Source: Alphaproteobacteria bacterium (lineage in GTDB: Bacteria > Pseudomonadota > Alphaproteobacteria > CACIAM-22H2). From it: 64,000 nucleotides of DNA. Of the stretch, positions 34,411-42,740 are shown one piece after another. The notes below the pieces were generated by a model, which had not been told where the DNA came from, searched no databases, and was given only the letters and a program-made list of their open reading frames with translations. Location of the stretch: positions 1 through 64,000 of the forward strand of contig JAEULA010000028.1 in assembly GCA_016793165.1 (NCBI GenBank), written 5' to 3'. A program made the translations under genes and the position numbers. How positions within the stretch are numbered: the first letter of the stretch is position 1; every line of letters begins with the position of its first letter.

Positions 34411-35616
34411 ATGACAGCCAACGACATCTACGCCTCGCTCGGCGTGAAGCGCCGCATCAACGCCGCCGGCACGCTGACGCGGCTCGGCGGCGCGCTGATG
34501 GCACCCGAGGTGATCGCCGCGATGGCCGCCGCGGCCCGCGCTTCGGTCGACATCGCCGAGCTGCAGGCCGCCGCCAGCCGGACGATCGCGCGCATCACCG
34601 GTGCGGAGGCCGCGCTGGTGACGACCGGCGCGGCGGCCGCGCTCACCCTCGGGACGGCGGCCGCGATGACGCGCTGGGACGTCGCAAAGATGGCGGCGCT
34701 GCCGCATGCCGAGGCGTTCGCGCACGAGGTGATCATCCCGCGCACCCATCGCACCGGCTACGCGCACGCCTTCGCCGCCGCGGGGGCGCGGCTGATCGAC
34801 ATCGGCCACAACGATCGCGGCACCGGCGCCGGCGTGCGCGGACTCGAGGCCTGGGAGATCGAGGCCGCGATCACGCCGAGGACCGCCGCCTTCGCCTTCG
34901 CCGCCAACATCGAGAGCGTCAAGGACCTGCCGACGGTCGTCGCGGTCTGCCGCGAGCGCGGCATCCCGGTGATCGTCGATGCCGCGGCGCAGCTGCCGCC
35001 GAAAGGGAACCTCACCCGGTTCATCGAGCTGGGTGCGGACTTGGTCGCCTTCTCCGGAGGCAAGGCGATCGGCGGGCCGCAGGCCTCGGGCATCCTCGCC
35101 GGACGCCGCGACCTGATCGGCGCCGCCCTCGTGCAGCAGATCGACATGGACGTTGCGCCGGAGACGTGGTCGCCGCCCGAGCTGATCGATCGCGCCAAGC
35201 TCACGGGCGTGCCGCATCACGGCCTCGGCCGCGGCTTCAAGGCCGGCAAGGAGGAGATCGTCGGCCTGCTGGCGGCCCTCGAGCGGTTCGTCTCCGCCGA
35301 CGACGCCGCGACGAATTCGGCGCTCGAGAAGCGGCTGCAGGCGATCGCGGCGGCGCTGCAGGGCGCGCGCGGCGTGGCGACGCGCATCGTGCCGGCCAGC
35401 GTCACCGGCCGCGTGCCGGTGATCGAGGTCGCCATCGACCCGGGAGCCGCCGGCTGCAGCGCGATCGAGCTCTCCGGCCGCCTGCAGAAGGGCGACCCGC
35501 CCGTCCACCTGTCCGAGCGCTTCACCGCGCGCGGCGTTCTCACGGTCGACCCGCAAGTACTGCAGCCCGAGGACGATGCGGCGCTCGCCGCCGCGATCCG
35601 CCGCGCGCTGGGCTGA
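34411..35616 (+). CDS. SelA/DgaE-like PLP-dependent lyase
   Basis: PLP enzyme of 401 residues. It resembles D-glucosaminate-6-phosphate ammonia lyase (DgaE) and SelA: start ASLGVKRRINAAGTLTRLGG, TGAEAALVTTGAAAALTLG in the first third, VDAAAQLPP as the Asp-containing strand, and FSGGKAIGGPQASG with the cofactor Lys at about 218. Members eliminate ammonia or exchange groups on hydroxy-amino acids. It is the last gene of the peptide-import operon, after a hairpin, so it probably deaminates an amino acid or amino-sugar acid derived from the import. SD-like sequence before the ATG is weak (GGGGACCCCA). Confidence 0.87.
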   Translation: MTANDIYASLGVKRRINAAGTLTRLGGALMAPEVIAAMAAAARASVDIAELQAAASRTIARITGAEAALVTTGAAAALTLGTAAAMTRWDVAKMAALPHAEAFAHEVIIPRTHRTGYAHAFAAAGARLIDIGHNDRGTGAGVRGLEAWEIEAAITPRTAAFAFAANIESVKDLPTVVAVCRERGIPVIVDAAAQLPPKGNLTRFIELGADLVAFSGGKAIGGPQASGILAGRRDLIGAALVQQIDMDVAPETWSPPELIDRAKLTGVPHHGLGRGFKAGKEEIVGLLAALERFVSADDAATNSALEKRLQAIAAALQGARGVATRIVPASVTGRVPVIEVAIDPGAAGCSAIELSGRLQKGDPPVHLSERFTARGVLTVDPQVLQPEDDAALAAAIRRALG

Positions 35617-35625
35617 TCATCCACA

Positions 35626-35669
35626 GGCTTAGGCCGACGGCGTAGTCGTCCCGGCGCCGGACCTAAGCC
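35626..35669. promoter_or_regulatory. Long-range 8-base inverted repeat before the PEP-CTERM gene
   Basis: GGCTTAGG (35626-35633) and CCTAAGCC (35662-35669) are perfectly complementary, 28 bases apart, in the 129-base gap between the DgaE-like and PEP-CTERM genes. It could be an extended hairpin ending the operon, or a dyad bound by a regulator ahead of the next gene. Confidence 0.45.
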
Positions 35670-35745
35670 GGCCGCCGCTTTGAAGATCGGGGTGCCGATC
35701 GACCACCCTCCCGCCACTTCAACGTGTGCAAGGGAGGGGTTCCAG

Positions 35746-36546
35746 ATGCACCAGACGACAGCAAGAACGACGCAGCCGGTCGCGGCAGGGCGACGGGCGG
35801 CGAAGGCCGGTCCGAAGGCGGCCGCCGCCGCGGGCCTGACCATGATGGCGGCGCTGGCCGGCGCACCGGGCCACGCGACCGTGATCGACTTCGACGCGCC
35901 GGCGATCGCCGGCGCCGTCGCCGAGGCGCCGGGCGACAGCTTCGCGGGCGATGGCGTCACGTTCCGGACGGTCCGGCTTTCGGGCACCGTCGCGCTCGGT
36001 GCGACCATCACGCTGGCCGACGTCAACGGCGACATGAGGCTGTATCGCGACGCGACCGCGATCTCCGGCGAGCAGCTCGCCGGTCCAGCGCTCGGGGGCT
36101 CGTCGAACGACCTGCTGATGAGCTTCGCCGCGCCCCTGGCGTCGCTGGCCGTCACATCGGACGACGCGGTCGAGACGGCGAACACGATCCGGCTGATCGC
36201 GCTGGCCGAGACGGCGACGGCGGGACGCTATCGCGTCGTCGACTTCGTCGAGGCGCTCGACGACGCCGTCGCGTCGCCGGCCAACCGCCTCGCGCTGGCG
36301 CCGAGCGAGAACTTCTCCATCGCCCTGTTCGAGATCCGGACCCAGCAGGAGGCCTTCGACGACCTCACGTTCACCTTCGCCGGCGGCGACCCGGTCGTCG
36401 ATCCGCCGCCGCCACCGCCGCCACCGCCGGTCGGCGTCGCGGAGATCCCCGAGCCGGGCGGCCTCGCCCTGTTCGCGGGCATGCTCGGGGCCGCGACGGC
36501 GGCGCGGCGCATGGCGCGCGCGGGCGTCCGCGTGAAGGCGGTCTGA
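35746..36546 (+). CDS. PEP-CTERM-like exported protein
   Basis: Secreted protein of 266 residues. An Ala-rich N-terminal hydrophobic stretch (GLTMMAALAGAPGHA, about residues 29-43) is the signal peptide. The mature part starts VIDFDAPAI and is beta-rich, like the Asp/Phe-type sandwich of many PEP-CTERM proteins. A nine-proline run precedes the C-terminal tripartite tail: IPEPGG, hydrophobic LALFAGMLGAATA, basic ARRMAR. This tail is recognised by exosortase, which removes it and anchors or exports the protein. The ATG at 35746 has AAGGGAGGGG upstream. No exosortase gene is in the window; the Wzy-like fusion gene may belong to the same surface system. Confidence 0.8.
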   Translation: MHQTTARTTQPVAAGRRAAKAGPKAAAAAGLTMMAALAGAPGHATVIDFDAPAIAGAVAEAPGDSFAGDGVTFRTVRLSGTVALGATITLADVNGDMRLYRDATAISGEQLAGPALGGSSNDLLMSFAAPLASLAVTSDDAVETANTIRLIALAETATAGRYRVVDFVEALDDAVASPANRLALAPSENFSIALFEIRTQQEAFDDLTFTFAGGDPVVDPPPPPPPPPVGVAEIPEPGGLALFAGMLGAATAARRMARAGVRVKAV

Positions 36547-36566
36547 CCCGCGTCGGCCCGACCGAT

Positions 36567-36594
36567 CCCGCTCGCGCCCCTGGGCGCGGGCGGG
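36567..36594 (+). terminator. GC hairpin after the PEP-CTERM gene
   Basis: CCCGCTCGCGCC pairs with GGCGCGGGCGGG (one T-G wobble) around a CCTG loop, 20 bases past the stop codon. It is a strong stem without a T-run, so the terminator call is tentative. Confidence 0.5.
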
Positions 36595-36695
36595 GCGGCG
36601 GCGCGCGAGGGCCGTCGCGGCGTCGGGCGGCGCGCCATCCTGGGATGAAACGCCGCTTCCGCACCGGATCGCCGCGCGTGTCTACTGCGCGGGTC

Positions 36696-38096
36696 ATGAT
36701 CGATCCGCGCCACAACCTGACGCTCGAGGACATCGACCGTCAGAGCTTCTTCCACCCCAACACCGACCTGCGCGCCTTCGCCGCGGGCGAGCTCGGCGAT
36801 CCCACCATCATGGTCGCCGGCGAGGGCCTGCGGCTCGTCGACAGCAAGGGACGCCGCTATCTCGACGCGGCGTCCGGCCTGTTCTGCGTCAACGTCGGCT
36901 ACGGGCGGCAGGCGATCGCCGACGCGATGCATGCGCAGGCGAGCCGCCTCGCCTGGTACCACGCCCATGCCGGCCACGCGTCCGAGCCGGCGATCCGGCT
37001 GACCGACCGGGTCCTGCGCCTCGGCCCGTCCGGCATGCGCAGCATCTTCTGGGGCCTGCAGGGCTCGGACGCGCACGACACCATCGTCAAGCTCGTGTGG
37101 TACGCCAACAACGCCGTCGACCGGCCGGCCAAGAAGAAGATCATCGCGCGCGATCGCGCCTATCACGGGCTGACGGTGATGGCGGCGAGCCTTTCGGGCC
37201 TGCCGCAGAACCATCGCGGCTTCGACCTGCCGATCGGCCCGGTGCTGCGGACGGTCGCGCCCTATTTCTATCGCGACGCCCCGCCCGGCATGAGCGAGCG
37301 CGAGTTTTCCGCCCGATGCGCCGCCGCGCTCGATCGCCTGATCGTCGCCGAGGGGCCGGACACCGTCGCCGCCTTCATCGCCGAGCCGATGATGAGCTCG
37401 GGCGGCATGCTGCCGCCGCCCGAGGGCTACTGGGAGGAGATCCGGCGCGTGCTGCGCCGGCACGACGTGATGCTGATCCTCGACGAGGTCGTCACGGGGT
37501 TCGGCCGGCTGGGCAGCTGGTTCGGCGCCCAGCGCTACGGCCTCGACGCCGACTTCATCTCGATATCGAAGGGGCTGACCAGCGCCTACCTGCCGCTGGC
37601 CGGCAGCATCGTCTCCGACCGCGTCTGGGCGATGCTCGAGCGCGGATCGACGCGGCTCGGTCCCCTCGCCCACGGCTTCACCTATGTCGCGCACCCGGTC
37701 TGCAGCGCGGCCGCCCTCGCCAACATCGACATCCTCGAGCGCGAGGCGCTGCCCGACAACGCGGCGCGCATGGGCGCCGTGCTCATCGCGCAGCTGCGCG
37801 ACCGGCTGGGCGACCATCGCTTCGTCGGCGACATCCGCGGCGACGGGCTGCTCGTCGGCGTCGAGTTCGTCGCCGACCGCGCGGCACGGCGGCGCTTCGA
37901 TCCGGCGCTGCGGCTCGGCACGCGCGTCGTCGCGCTCGCGCGCGAGGCCGGCCTCATCCTGCGGGCCCTGCCCGACGGCGACAGCATCGCGATCACGCCG
38001 CCGCTCGTCGTGACCTCGGCCGAGATCGAGGAAATCGTCGCCGGTCTCTCCGCCGCGATCGATCGCGCCGAGCTCGCGCGGCACGCGGACGTCTGA
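36696..38096 (+). CDS. Class III pyridoxal-phosphate aminotransferase (omega-aminotransferase type)
   Basis: Enzyme of 466 residues. Fold-type I class III features are VDSKGRRYLDAASGLFCVNVG near the start, a GLQGSDAHDT motif (about residues 122-131), AYHGLT, the LILDEVVTGFGR Asp region and the cofactor Lys in ISKGLTSAYLP (about 292). The usual GSEANDT motif reads GSDAHDT here, with Asp for Glu and His for Asn, so the cofactor-phosphate or amine site may differ. The opening HNLTLEDIDRQSFFHP is common in omega-amino acid:pyruvate aminotransferases. The ATG at 36696 is chosen; another ATG at 36645 is in frame. Confidence 0.88.
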   Translation: MIDPRHNLTLEDIDRQSFFHPNTDLRAFAAGELGDPTIMVAGEGLRLVDSKGRRYLDAASGLFCVNVGYGRQAIADAMHAQASRLAWYHAHAGHASEPAIRLTDRVLRLGPSGMRSIFWGLQGSDAHDTIVKLVWYANNAVDRPAKKKIIARDRAYHGLTVMAASLSGLPQNHRGFDLPIGPVLRTVAPYFYRDAPPGMSEREFSARCAAALDRLIVAEGPDTVAAFIAEPMMSSGGMLPPPEGYWEEIRRVLRRHDVMLILDEVVTGFGRLGSWFGAQRYGLDADFISISKGLTSAYLPLAGSIVSDRVWAMLERGSTRLGPLAHGFTYVAHPVCSAAALANIDILEREALPDNAARMGAVLIAQLRDRLGDHRFVGDIRGDGLLVGVEFVADRAARRRFDPALRLGTRVVALAREAGLILRALPDGDSIAITPPLVVTSAEIEEIVAGLSAAIDRAELARHADV

Positions 38097-38154
38097 CCGG
38101 CGGCCGCGTGGCGCGACACGGGCGGGCGAGCCGCGCGAGCGCGAGTCCGGCCGC

Positions 38155-39186
38155 TCAGCTCCGCGGTCTGAGGTCGATCAGCCGCAGGACGCCGCTCTCG
38201 GAGCCGGCGGCGATGCGCCAGCCGTCTGGCGACCAGGCGATCGCTGTGACCGGGCTGTCGATCGCGGCGGCGAGGGGCAGGACGCGCTTCTTCTCGAGAT
38301 CGGCGATCTCGATCGCGCCGTGGGAGAAGCCGAGGGCCACGAAGGGCGCGCTGGGGTGCGCGGCGACCTGCGCGACCGTCGCGCCGACGGAATGGGTGTT
38401 CAGCTCCAGCGGCGGCGAGCCCTCGGGGCCCTTGCCCGCGAAGCCCCAGCACACCGCGATCTCGGCGCCGCTCGAGACCAGCCAGTTCGAGTCCCAGGTC
38501 CAGGCCAGGGACTTCACCTTGGTCAGGTAGCCCTGCATCTGCATGTCCGCCCCCGAGGCGAGGCGCCAGACATGGATCGCGTTCTCCTGCGTGGCCGTCG
38601 CCAGGAACTTGGCGTTGGGGCTGTAGCGCAGGCCGAGATGCGAGCCCTTCCAGTTCAGCGGCTTCGGCTTCTCGCCGGGCTTGTCGGTGAGATGGATCGA
38701 AACGCCGCCGTAATGCGCGGCCGCGAGGCGCGATCCGTCCGGACTGAAGGTCACGTCCATCACGGTGCTCGGGTGGGGGCCCAGATCGTGGATCCTGTCG
38801 GACTTGATCAGATGCACCTGCCGCCCCGCCGCCGCGGCCACGAGCCGGCGATTGGTGTTGATCGCCAGGGCCTCGATCCACTTGCCCCGCGTATCGAAGA
38901 CCTCGCTCAGAGCGCCGTCGGCGCCGACGCGGACAAGGCGGCCATCGTCGCCACCCGACAGGAAGGCGTCGCCCGCCGGATCGCGCACGAAGCTCAGCGC
39001 CGCGCCGCGATGGACGACGACCTCGCCGCGGATCGCGGCGGCGGTGGCCGCCCCGGACACGTAGACCGTCTTGCCCGCGCCGGTTCCAACCGCCACCGTG
39101 CCGTCGGCCGCGAAGCCGATGCCGACGACATAGCCGCCGACCTCGAGCGCCTGTTGCGGCGGCGCTCCCGTCCCTGCCGTGCTCAC
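38155..39186 (-). CDS. WD40-repeat protein linked to CobW
   Basis: Cytoplasmic beta-propeller of 343 residues with about seven WD40-like blades, seen as recurring VMDVTFSPDGSRLAAA, GLRYSPNAKFLATATQ, KSLAWTWDSNWLVSSG and TAIAWSPDGWRIAAGS units ending in VRV, IHVW or LRLID. There is no signal peptide. The gene starts 22 bases after the CobW-like gene in the same direction, so the two are one unit. WD40 genes are found next to COG0523 metal chaperones in some alphaproteobacteria; a scaffold role for that GTPase is an inference. Confidence 0.85.
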   Translation of the reverse strand: MSTAGTGAPPQQALEVGGYVVGIGFAADGTVAVGTGAGKTVYVSGAATAAAIRGEVVVHRGAALSFVRDPAGDAFLSGGDDGRLVRVGADGALSEVFDTRGKWIEALAINTNRRLVAAAAGRQVHLIKSDRIHDLGPHPSTVMDVTFSPDGSRLAAAHYGGVSIHLTDKPGEKPKPLNWKGSHLGLRYSPNAKFLATATQENAIHVWRLASGADMQMQGYLTKVKSLAWTWDSNWLVSSGAEIAVCWGFAGKGPEGSPPLELNTHSVGATVAQVAAHPSAPFVALGFSHGAIEIADLEKKRVLPLAAAIDSPVTAIAWSPDGWRIAAGSESGVLRLIDLRPRS

Positions 39187-39208
39187 GCCCGATCGGCTCC
39201 GTCGCGGT

Positions 39209-40192
39209 TCAGCGTTTCTGCGCGCACGCCTGGAAGCCGCGCTTCAGCGCCTCCGCGTCGAGCTTGCGGCCGATGAACACCATCTTGCTGACGCGCGCGT
39301 CGCCCGGCTTCCAGACCTGGCCCCAGTTGGAGTCCATGAGCATGTGGACGCCCTGGAACACGAGCCGCCGGTCGTCGCCGTCGACGGCGAGCACGCCCTT
39401 CGAGCGCAGGATGTCCTGGCCCTTCTCGCGCAGCACGCCGGAGATCCACATCCGGAAACGCTCGGGATTGACCGGGCCGTCGATGGTCACCGACGTGGAG
39501 ACGATCTCGCCGTCGTGGTCGTGGTGATGGTGGTGGTCGTGCAGGAACTCCGGCTCGACGCTGAGGATGCGCTGCAGGTCGAAAGCGCCGCGATCGAGGA
39601 TCTTGTCGAGGTCGATCTCGCTCTTCTGCGTGTGGAAGACCTTCGCGTACTTGTTGATCTCGCGGATCTTCGCCTCGACCGCCTTGAGCTCCTCGGGCGA
39701 CACGAGATCGGTCTTGTTGAGCAGGATCACGTCGGCGAACGCGACCTGCTCCTCGGCCTCGTGGCTGTCCTTGAGGCGCGCGAGGAAGAACTTCGCGTCG
39801 ACCACCGTGACGATCGCGTCGAGCTTCGTCTTCGCGCGCACGTCGTCGTCGGTGAAGAAGGTCTGCGCCACCGGCGCCGGGTCGGCGAGGCCCGTCGTCT
39901 CGATGATCATGCCGTCGAGCTTGTCGGCGCGCTTCATCAGGCCGCCGATGATGCGGATCAGGTCGCCGCGCACGGTGCAGCAGATGCACCCGTTGTTCAT
40001 CTCGAAGATCTCTTCGTCGGCGTTGACCACCAGCTCGTTGTCGATGCCGACCTCGCCGAACTCGTTGATGACCACGGCGTATTTCTTGCCGTGGTTCTCG
40101 GTCAGGATCCGGTTGAGGAGTGTGGTCTTTCCGGCGCCGAGGTAGCCGGTGAGCACGGTGACGGGAATCTGATGCGGGCTGCCGCTTGCCAT
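39209..40192 (-). CDS. CobW/COG0523-family GTP-binding metallochaperone
   Basis: GTPase of 327 residues. The P-loop is GYLGAGKTTLL (about 15-25), switch region INEFGEVGID, the metal-binding CxCC motif CICC (about 68-71), ETTGLADP, base-specificity NKTD (about 158), then a His/Asp-rich linker (HDHHHHHDHD, about 217-226) and the CobW C-terminal domain (RFRMWISGV...RRLVFQGVHM). Such proteins deliver zinc or another metal, and many are induced by zinc shortage. It is the first gene of the CobW-WD40 pair; an 8-base CTATATAG palindrome about 35 bases upstream (40227-40234) may be the -10 region. Confidence 0.95.
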   Translation of the reverse strand: MASGSPHQIPVTVLTGYLGAGKTTLLNRILTENHGKKYAVVINEFGEVGIDNELVVNADEEIFEMNNGCICCTVRGDLIRIIGGLMKRADKLDGMIIETTGLADPAPVAQTFFTDDDVRAKTKLDAIVTVVDAKFFLARLKDSHEAEEQVAFADVILLNKTDLVSPEELKAVEAKIREINKYAKVFHTQKSEIDLDKILDRGAFDLQRILSVEPEFLHDHHHHHDHDGEIVSTSVTIDGPVNPERFRMWISGVLREKGQDILRSKGVLAVDGDDRRLVFQGVHMLMDSNWGQVWKPGDARVSKMVFIGRKLDAEALKRGFQACAQKR

Positions 40193-40226
40193 GGCTTTCG
40201 GTCTCCGGTCGGGAGGGGGTTGCGAC

Positions 40227-40234
40227 CTATATAG
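40227..40234 (-). promoter_or_regulatory. Candidate -10 / regulator-contact site upstream of the CobW gene
   Basis: CTATATAG is a perfect 8-base palindrome and the only AT-rich patch in this GC-rich gap, 35 bases before the CobW ATG. A Zur-type repressor site would be expected to overlap it, but the flanks do not form an obvious longer dyad. Confidence 0.3.
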
Positions 40235-40287
40235 CAGGCCCGCCGGCCGTGACCATCCCGCCGGCGCAAGTCGTGCCGCGCGGCGGC

Positions 40288-40303
40288 GCCCGCCGGCGCG
40301 GGC
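40288..40303 (-). terminator. Hairpin after the orphan binding-protein gene
   Basis: GCCCGC, loop of 4, GCGGGC, starting 13 bases past the stop of the minus-strand receptor (40316). It lies in a GC-rich gap with the CobW gene next in the same direction. No T-run. Confidence 0.4.
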
Positions 40304-40315
40304 CCGCCCCGACGA

Positions 40316-41608
40316 TCAGACCAGGAGCGGCTTCACCCGCGCCACGAGGTCGTCCATCGCCTTCTGCGGCGTCTTCATGCCGAGCACCGCCGCCTCGGCC
40401 TCCTCCTTGAAGAAGTCGGCCGCGCGCGCGGACTGGTCGAAGGCCGGCATCGGCGCGCGCGACACCAGCAGGACCTTCTTCTCCTCCTCCGCGTAGCTCA
40501 GCTTCTGCTTCACGCGGGCGTCGGCGTAGGACGACGCGCGCACCGGGCCGTTGCCGTTGATCGCGGTCATCACCGTCGCGTCCTTCGACACCATGGCGCG
40601 GATCAGGTCCCAGGCGGCGTCCTTGTTGCGGGCGTTCTTCGGGATTCCCATGCCCCAGAACTCCACCTTCGCCGGCGCGACGTCGTACTTGCCGAGCAGC
40701 TCGCGGCTCACCGGGATCGGGACGGTGCGGACCTTGCCCGCGAACTGCGACTTCGCCGGATCGTTGTAGATCTGCGTGCGGCCCATCGAGGCGTAGTTCA
40801 TCGCCGCGCGGCCGGTCTGCATCCAGGTGGCGACCTCCTCGGTCTGGATCGTGGCGAAGTTGCGCGGGAAGGCGCCGGCGACGAACAGGTCGCGCAGCAC
40901 GGTCAGCGCCTTGACCATGGGCGGCTCGTTGGCGACGCATTTCATGTCCGGGGTGATGAACTCGCCGTCCCACGCGCGCGCGAGATCGATCACGTTGGGA
41001 TAGGTGACCCCGGGCACCACGAAGCCGACCACCGGCGTGCCGTTCGCACGCGTGTAGGTGCACTTCTTCGCCATCTCGACCAGCTCCTCGACCGTCTTTG
41101 GCGGGCCCGAGAAGCCGCGCTCGGCGAGGATCTCCTCGTTGTAGTGCATGCCCGAGGACGCGTGGCGGAACGGCACGGCGACCAGCTGGCCGCCGACCCG
41201 GAAGCCGGACATCAGGCCGGGAAAGATGTCGGCGGGATCCTCGAGCGCCGCCTTGGCCATGTAGGGATCGAGGGATTCGAACAGCGTCGCCGCGCGCGGC
41301 GTGATCTGCGTGTTGAGCAGGAAGGCGACGTCGATCGCGCCCTCGCGCAGGCTGGTCTCGCGCTGGACCCGCTCCCACAGCGGCCCGGTGTCGAAGGTGA
41401 CCCACTCCACCGCCGTCTTCGTGCGCTCGCTCCAGGCCTTCGTGATGTCGCCGCCCTGCGCGCCCGTCGCCACGGTCTGGTGGACGCGATGGGCGAAGAC
41501 GCTGAGCTTCGCCGGCGACTGCGCGGCGGCGGGCAGCCCCGCCGCGGCGGCGGCCGCGGCCGAGCCGATGACGCCGATGCGCAAGGTCTCGCGACGCGTG
41601 ACGGTCAT
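40316..41608 (-). CDS. ABC transporter extracellular solute-binding protein, orphan paralogue
   Basis: Periplasmic receptor of 430 residues. The signal sequence has a Tat-like TRRETLRIGVIG and an AAAAAAAGLPAAAQ end. It is clearly homologous to the receptor at 43985-45253: both have a FxHRVHQ opening, a VPxRHAxxxxxYNE block, KTxEEL, the FWxxxIPKNxxNKxxxWxLIRA block and NGNGPVR. GGAG occurs seven bases before the ATG at 41608. No permease lies beside it on this strand, so it probably shares the two permeases at 45998-47699, which would widen the substrate range. Confidence 0.92.
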   Translation of the reverse strand: MTVTRRETLRIGVIGSAAAAAAAGLPAAAQSPAKLSVFAHRVHQTVATGAQGGDITKAWSERTKTAVEWVTFDTGPLWERVQRETSLREGAIDVAFLLNTQITPRAATLFESLDPYMAKAALEDPADIFPGLMSGFRVGGQLVAVPFRHASSGMHYNEEILAERGFSGPPKTVEELVEMAKKCTYTRANGTPVVGFVVPGVTYPNVIDLARAWDGEFITPDMKCVANEPPMVKALTVLRDLFVAGAFPRNFATIQTEEVATWMQTGRAAMNYASMGRTQIYNDPAKSQFAGKVRTVPIPVSRELLGKYDVAPAKVEFWGMGIPKNARNKDAAWDLIRAMVSKDATVMTAINGNGPVRASSYADARVKQKLSYAEEEKKVLLVSRAPMPAFDQSARAADFFKEEAEAAVLGMKTPQKAMDDLVARVKPLLV

Positions 41609-41672
41609 GACGTTTCTCCCTGGATTTCCACTGCAGCCGACTCTACGCCCGTCCCGCACGCCGGCAAGCGCG

Positions 41673-42668
41673 TCACGCGGGCGCGTCGGCGAAGAGCGCG
41701 GACTGGGCGAAGAACCCCGGCAGGCCGCCGGAATGGAGGAACACGACCTGCTCGCCGGCGCCGATCGAGCCGTCGCGCGCGCCGGCGATCAGGCCCGCCA
41801 TCGCCTTGCCGGTGTAGACGGGATCGAGGACGAGGCCCTCGGTGCGCGCGGCCAGCCGCACCGCCGCGACCGCCTCGGGCGACGCGACGCCATAGGCCGG
41901 CCCCACGAAGCCGTCGACGACGTCGAAATCCCCGGCCTCGAGGCGCGGCCCCGCCTCGACGCGGCCGGCCGCCTCGACGATCCAGGGCTTCAGCCGGCTC
42001 GCCGGCTGCTGCACCGAGATGCCGGTGACGCGGCACCGGCGCGCGCTGCGCTTGAACCCCAGCGCCAGCCCGGCGAGCGTGAGCCCCGAGCCGCAGGCGA
42101 CGATGAGCCGATCCGGGTCGAGCCCTGCTGCCGCGAATTGCGCGTCGAGCTCCGCCGCGCCCCGCGCCCAGGCCTCGACGCCCAGGGCGGCGCTCTGCCC
42201 GGGCAGGTGGATCAGATAGGGCCGATGACCGCGGCGGCGCAGGTCCTCGGCGAGGGCGTCGAGCGCGGCCCGCGCGCGCGGGTCCCAGGGGTCGGTGACG
42301 TCGAGGAAGCGAACCTCGGCGCCGAACAATTCGTCGAGCAGGAGGTTGCCCACGACGCTGTTGGGTCGCGACCCGCGCAGCAGCAGCGCGCAATGCAGGC
42401 CCAGCCGGGCAGACACGCCCGCGAGCGCGCGACAGAGATTCGATTGCAGGCCCGCGGTGGTCAGCACGGCGTCGCATCCCTGCGCCCGGGCGTCGGCAAG
42501 CAGCAGCTCGAGTTTGCGGATCTTGTTGCCGCCGAGAGCCGGCCCCGCGAGGTCCTCGCGCTTGATCAGCAGCCTGTCGATGCCGATCGTCTCGGCCAAT
42601 CGCGGCGCCGCCTCGAGCGGCGTCGGAAAGGCGCCGAGCGCCAGACCGGCCTTGCCGTGCACCGTCAT
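41673..42668 (-). CDS. D-cysteine desulfhydrase / ACC deaminase-like PLP enzyme
   Basis: Fold-type II PLP enzyme of 331 residues. The cofactor Lys lies in ALGGNKIRKLELL (about residue 48), preceded by IKREDLAGPA; TTAGLQSNLCRALAG is the Asn-containing substrate loop and VACGSGLTLAGLALG the Gly-rich phosphate-binding loop. The family comprises D-cysteine desulfhydrase, ACC deaminase and related deaminases. It is divergent from the second enolase-superfamily gene (72-base gap) and ends 64 bases before the orphan receptor start, so the two may share a transcript. The ATG at 42668 gives the family's normal length. Confidence 0.88.
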   Translation of the reverse strand: MTVHGKAGLALGAFPTPLEAAPRLAETIGIDRLLIKREDLAGPALGGNKIRKLELLLADARAQGCDAVLTTAGLQSNLCRALAGVSARLGLHCALLLRGSRPNSVVGNLLLDELFGAEVRFLDVTDPWDPRARAALDALAEDLRRRGHRPYLIHLPGQSAALGVEAWARGAAELDAQFAAAGLDPDRLIVACGSGLTLAGLALGFKRSARRCRVTGISVQQPASRLKPWIVEAAGRVEAGPRLEAGDFDVVDGFVGPAYGVASPEAVAAVRLAARTEGLVLDPVYTGKAMAGLIAGARDGSIGAGEQVVFLHSGGLPGFFAQSALFADAPA

Positions 42669-42740
42669 CGTCCGCCACCCTCCGCGCTCGTTCGGCGCGA
42701 CAATACCCGAGCCGGCGAAACAGCGAAGAGGCGACATCGC

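Noticed and set aside
38100..38154. GCGGCCG / CGGCCGC repeat between the class III aminotransferase and WD40 genes as a terminator
   Set aside because: The arms are 41 bases apart and such short GC dyads are expected by chance in this DNA.
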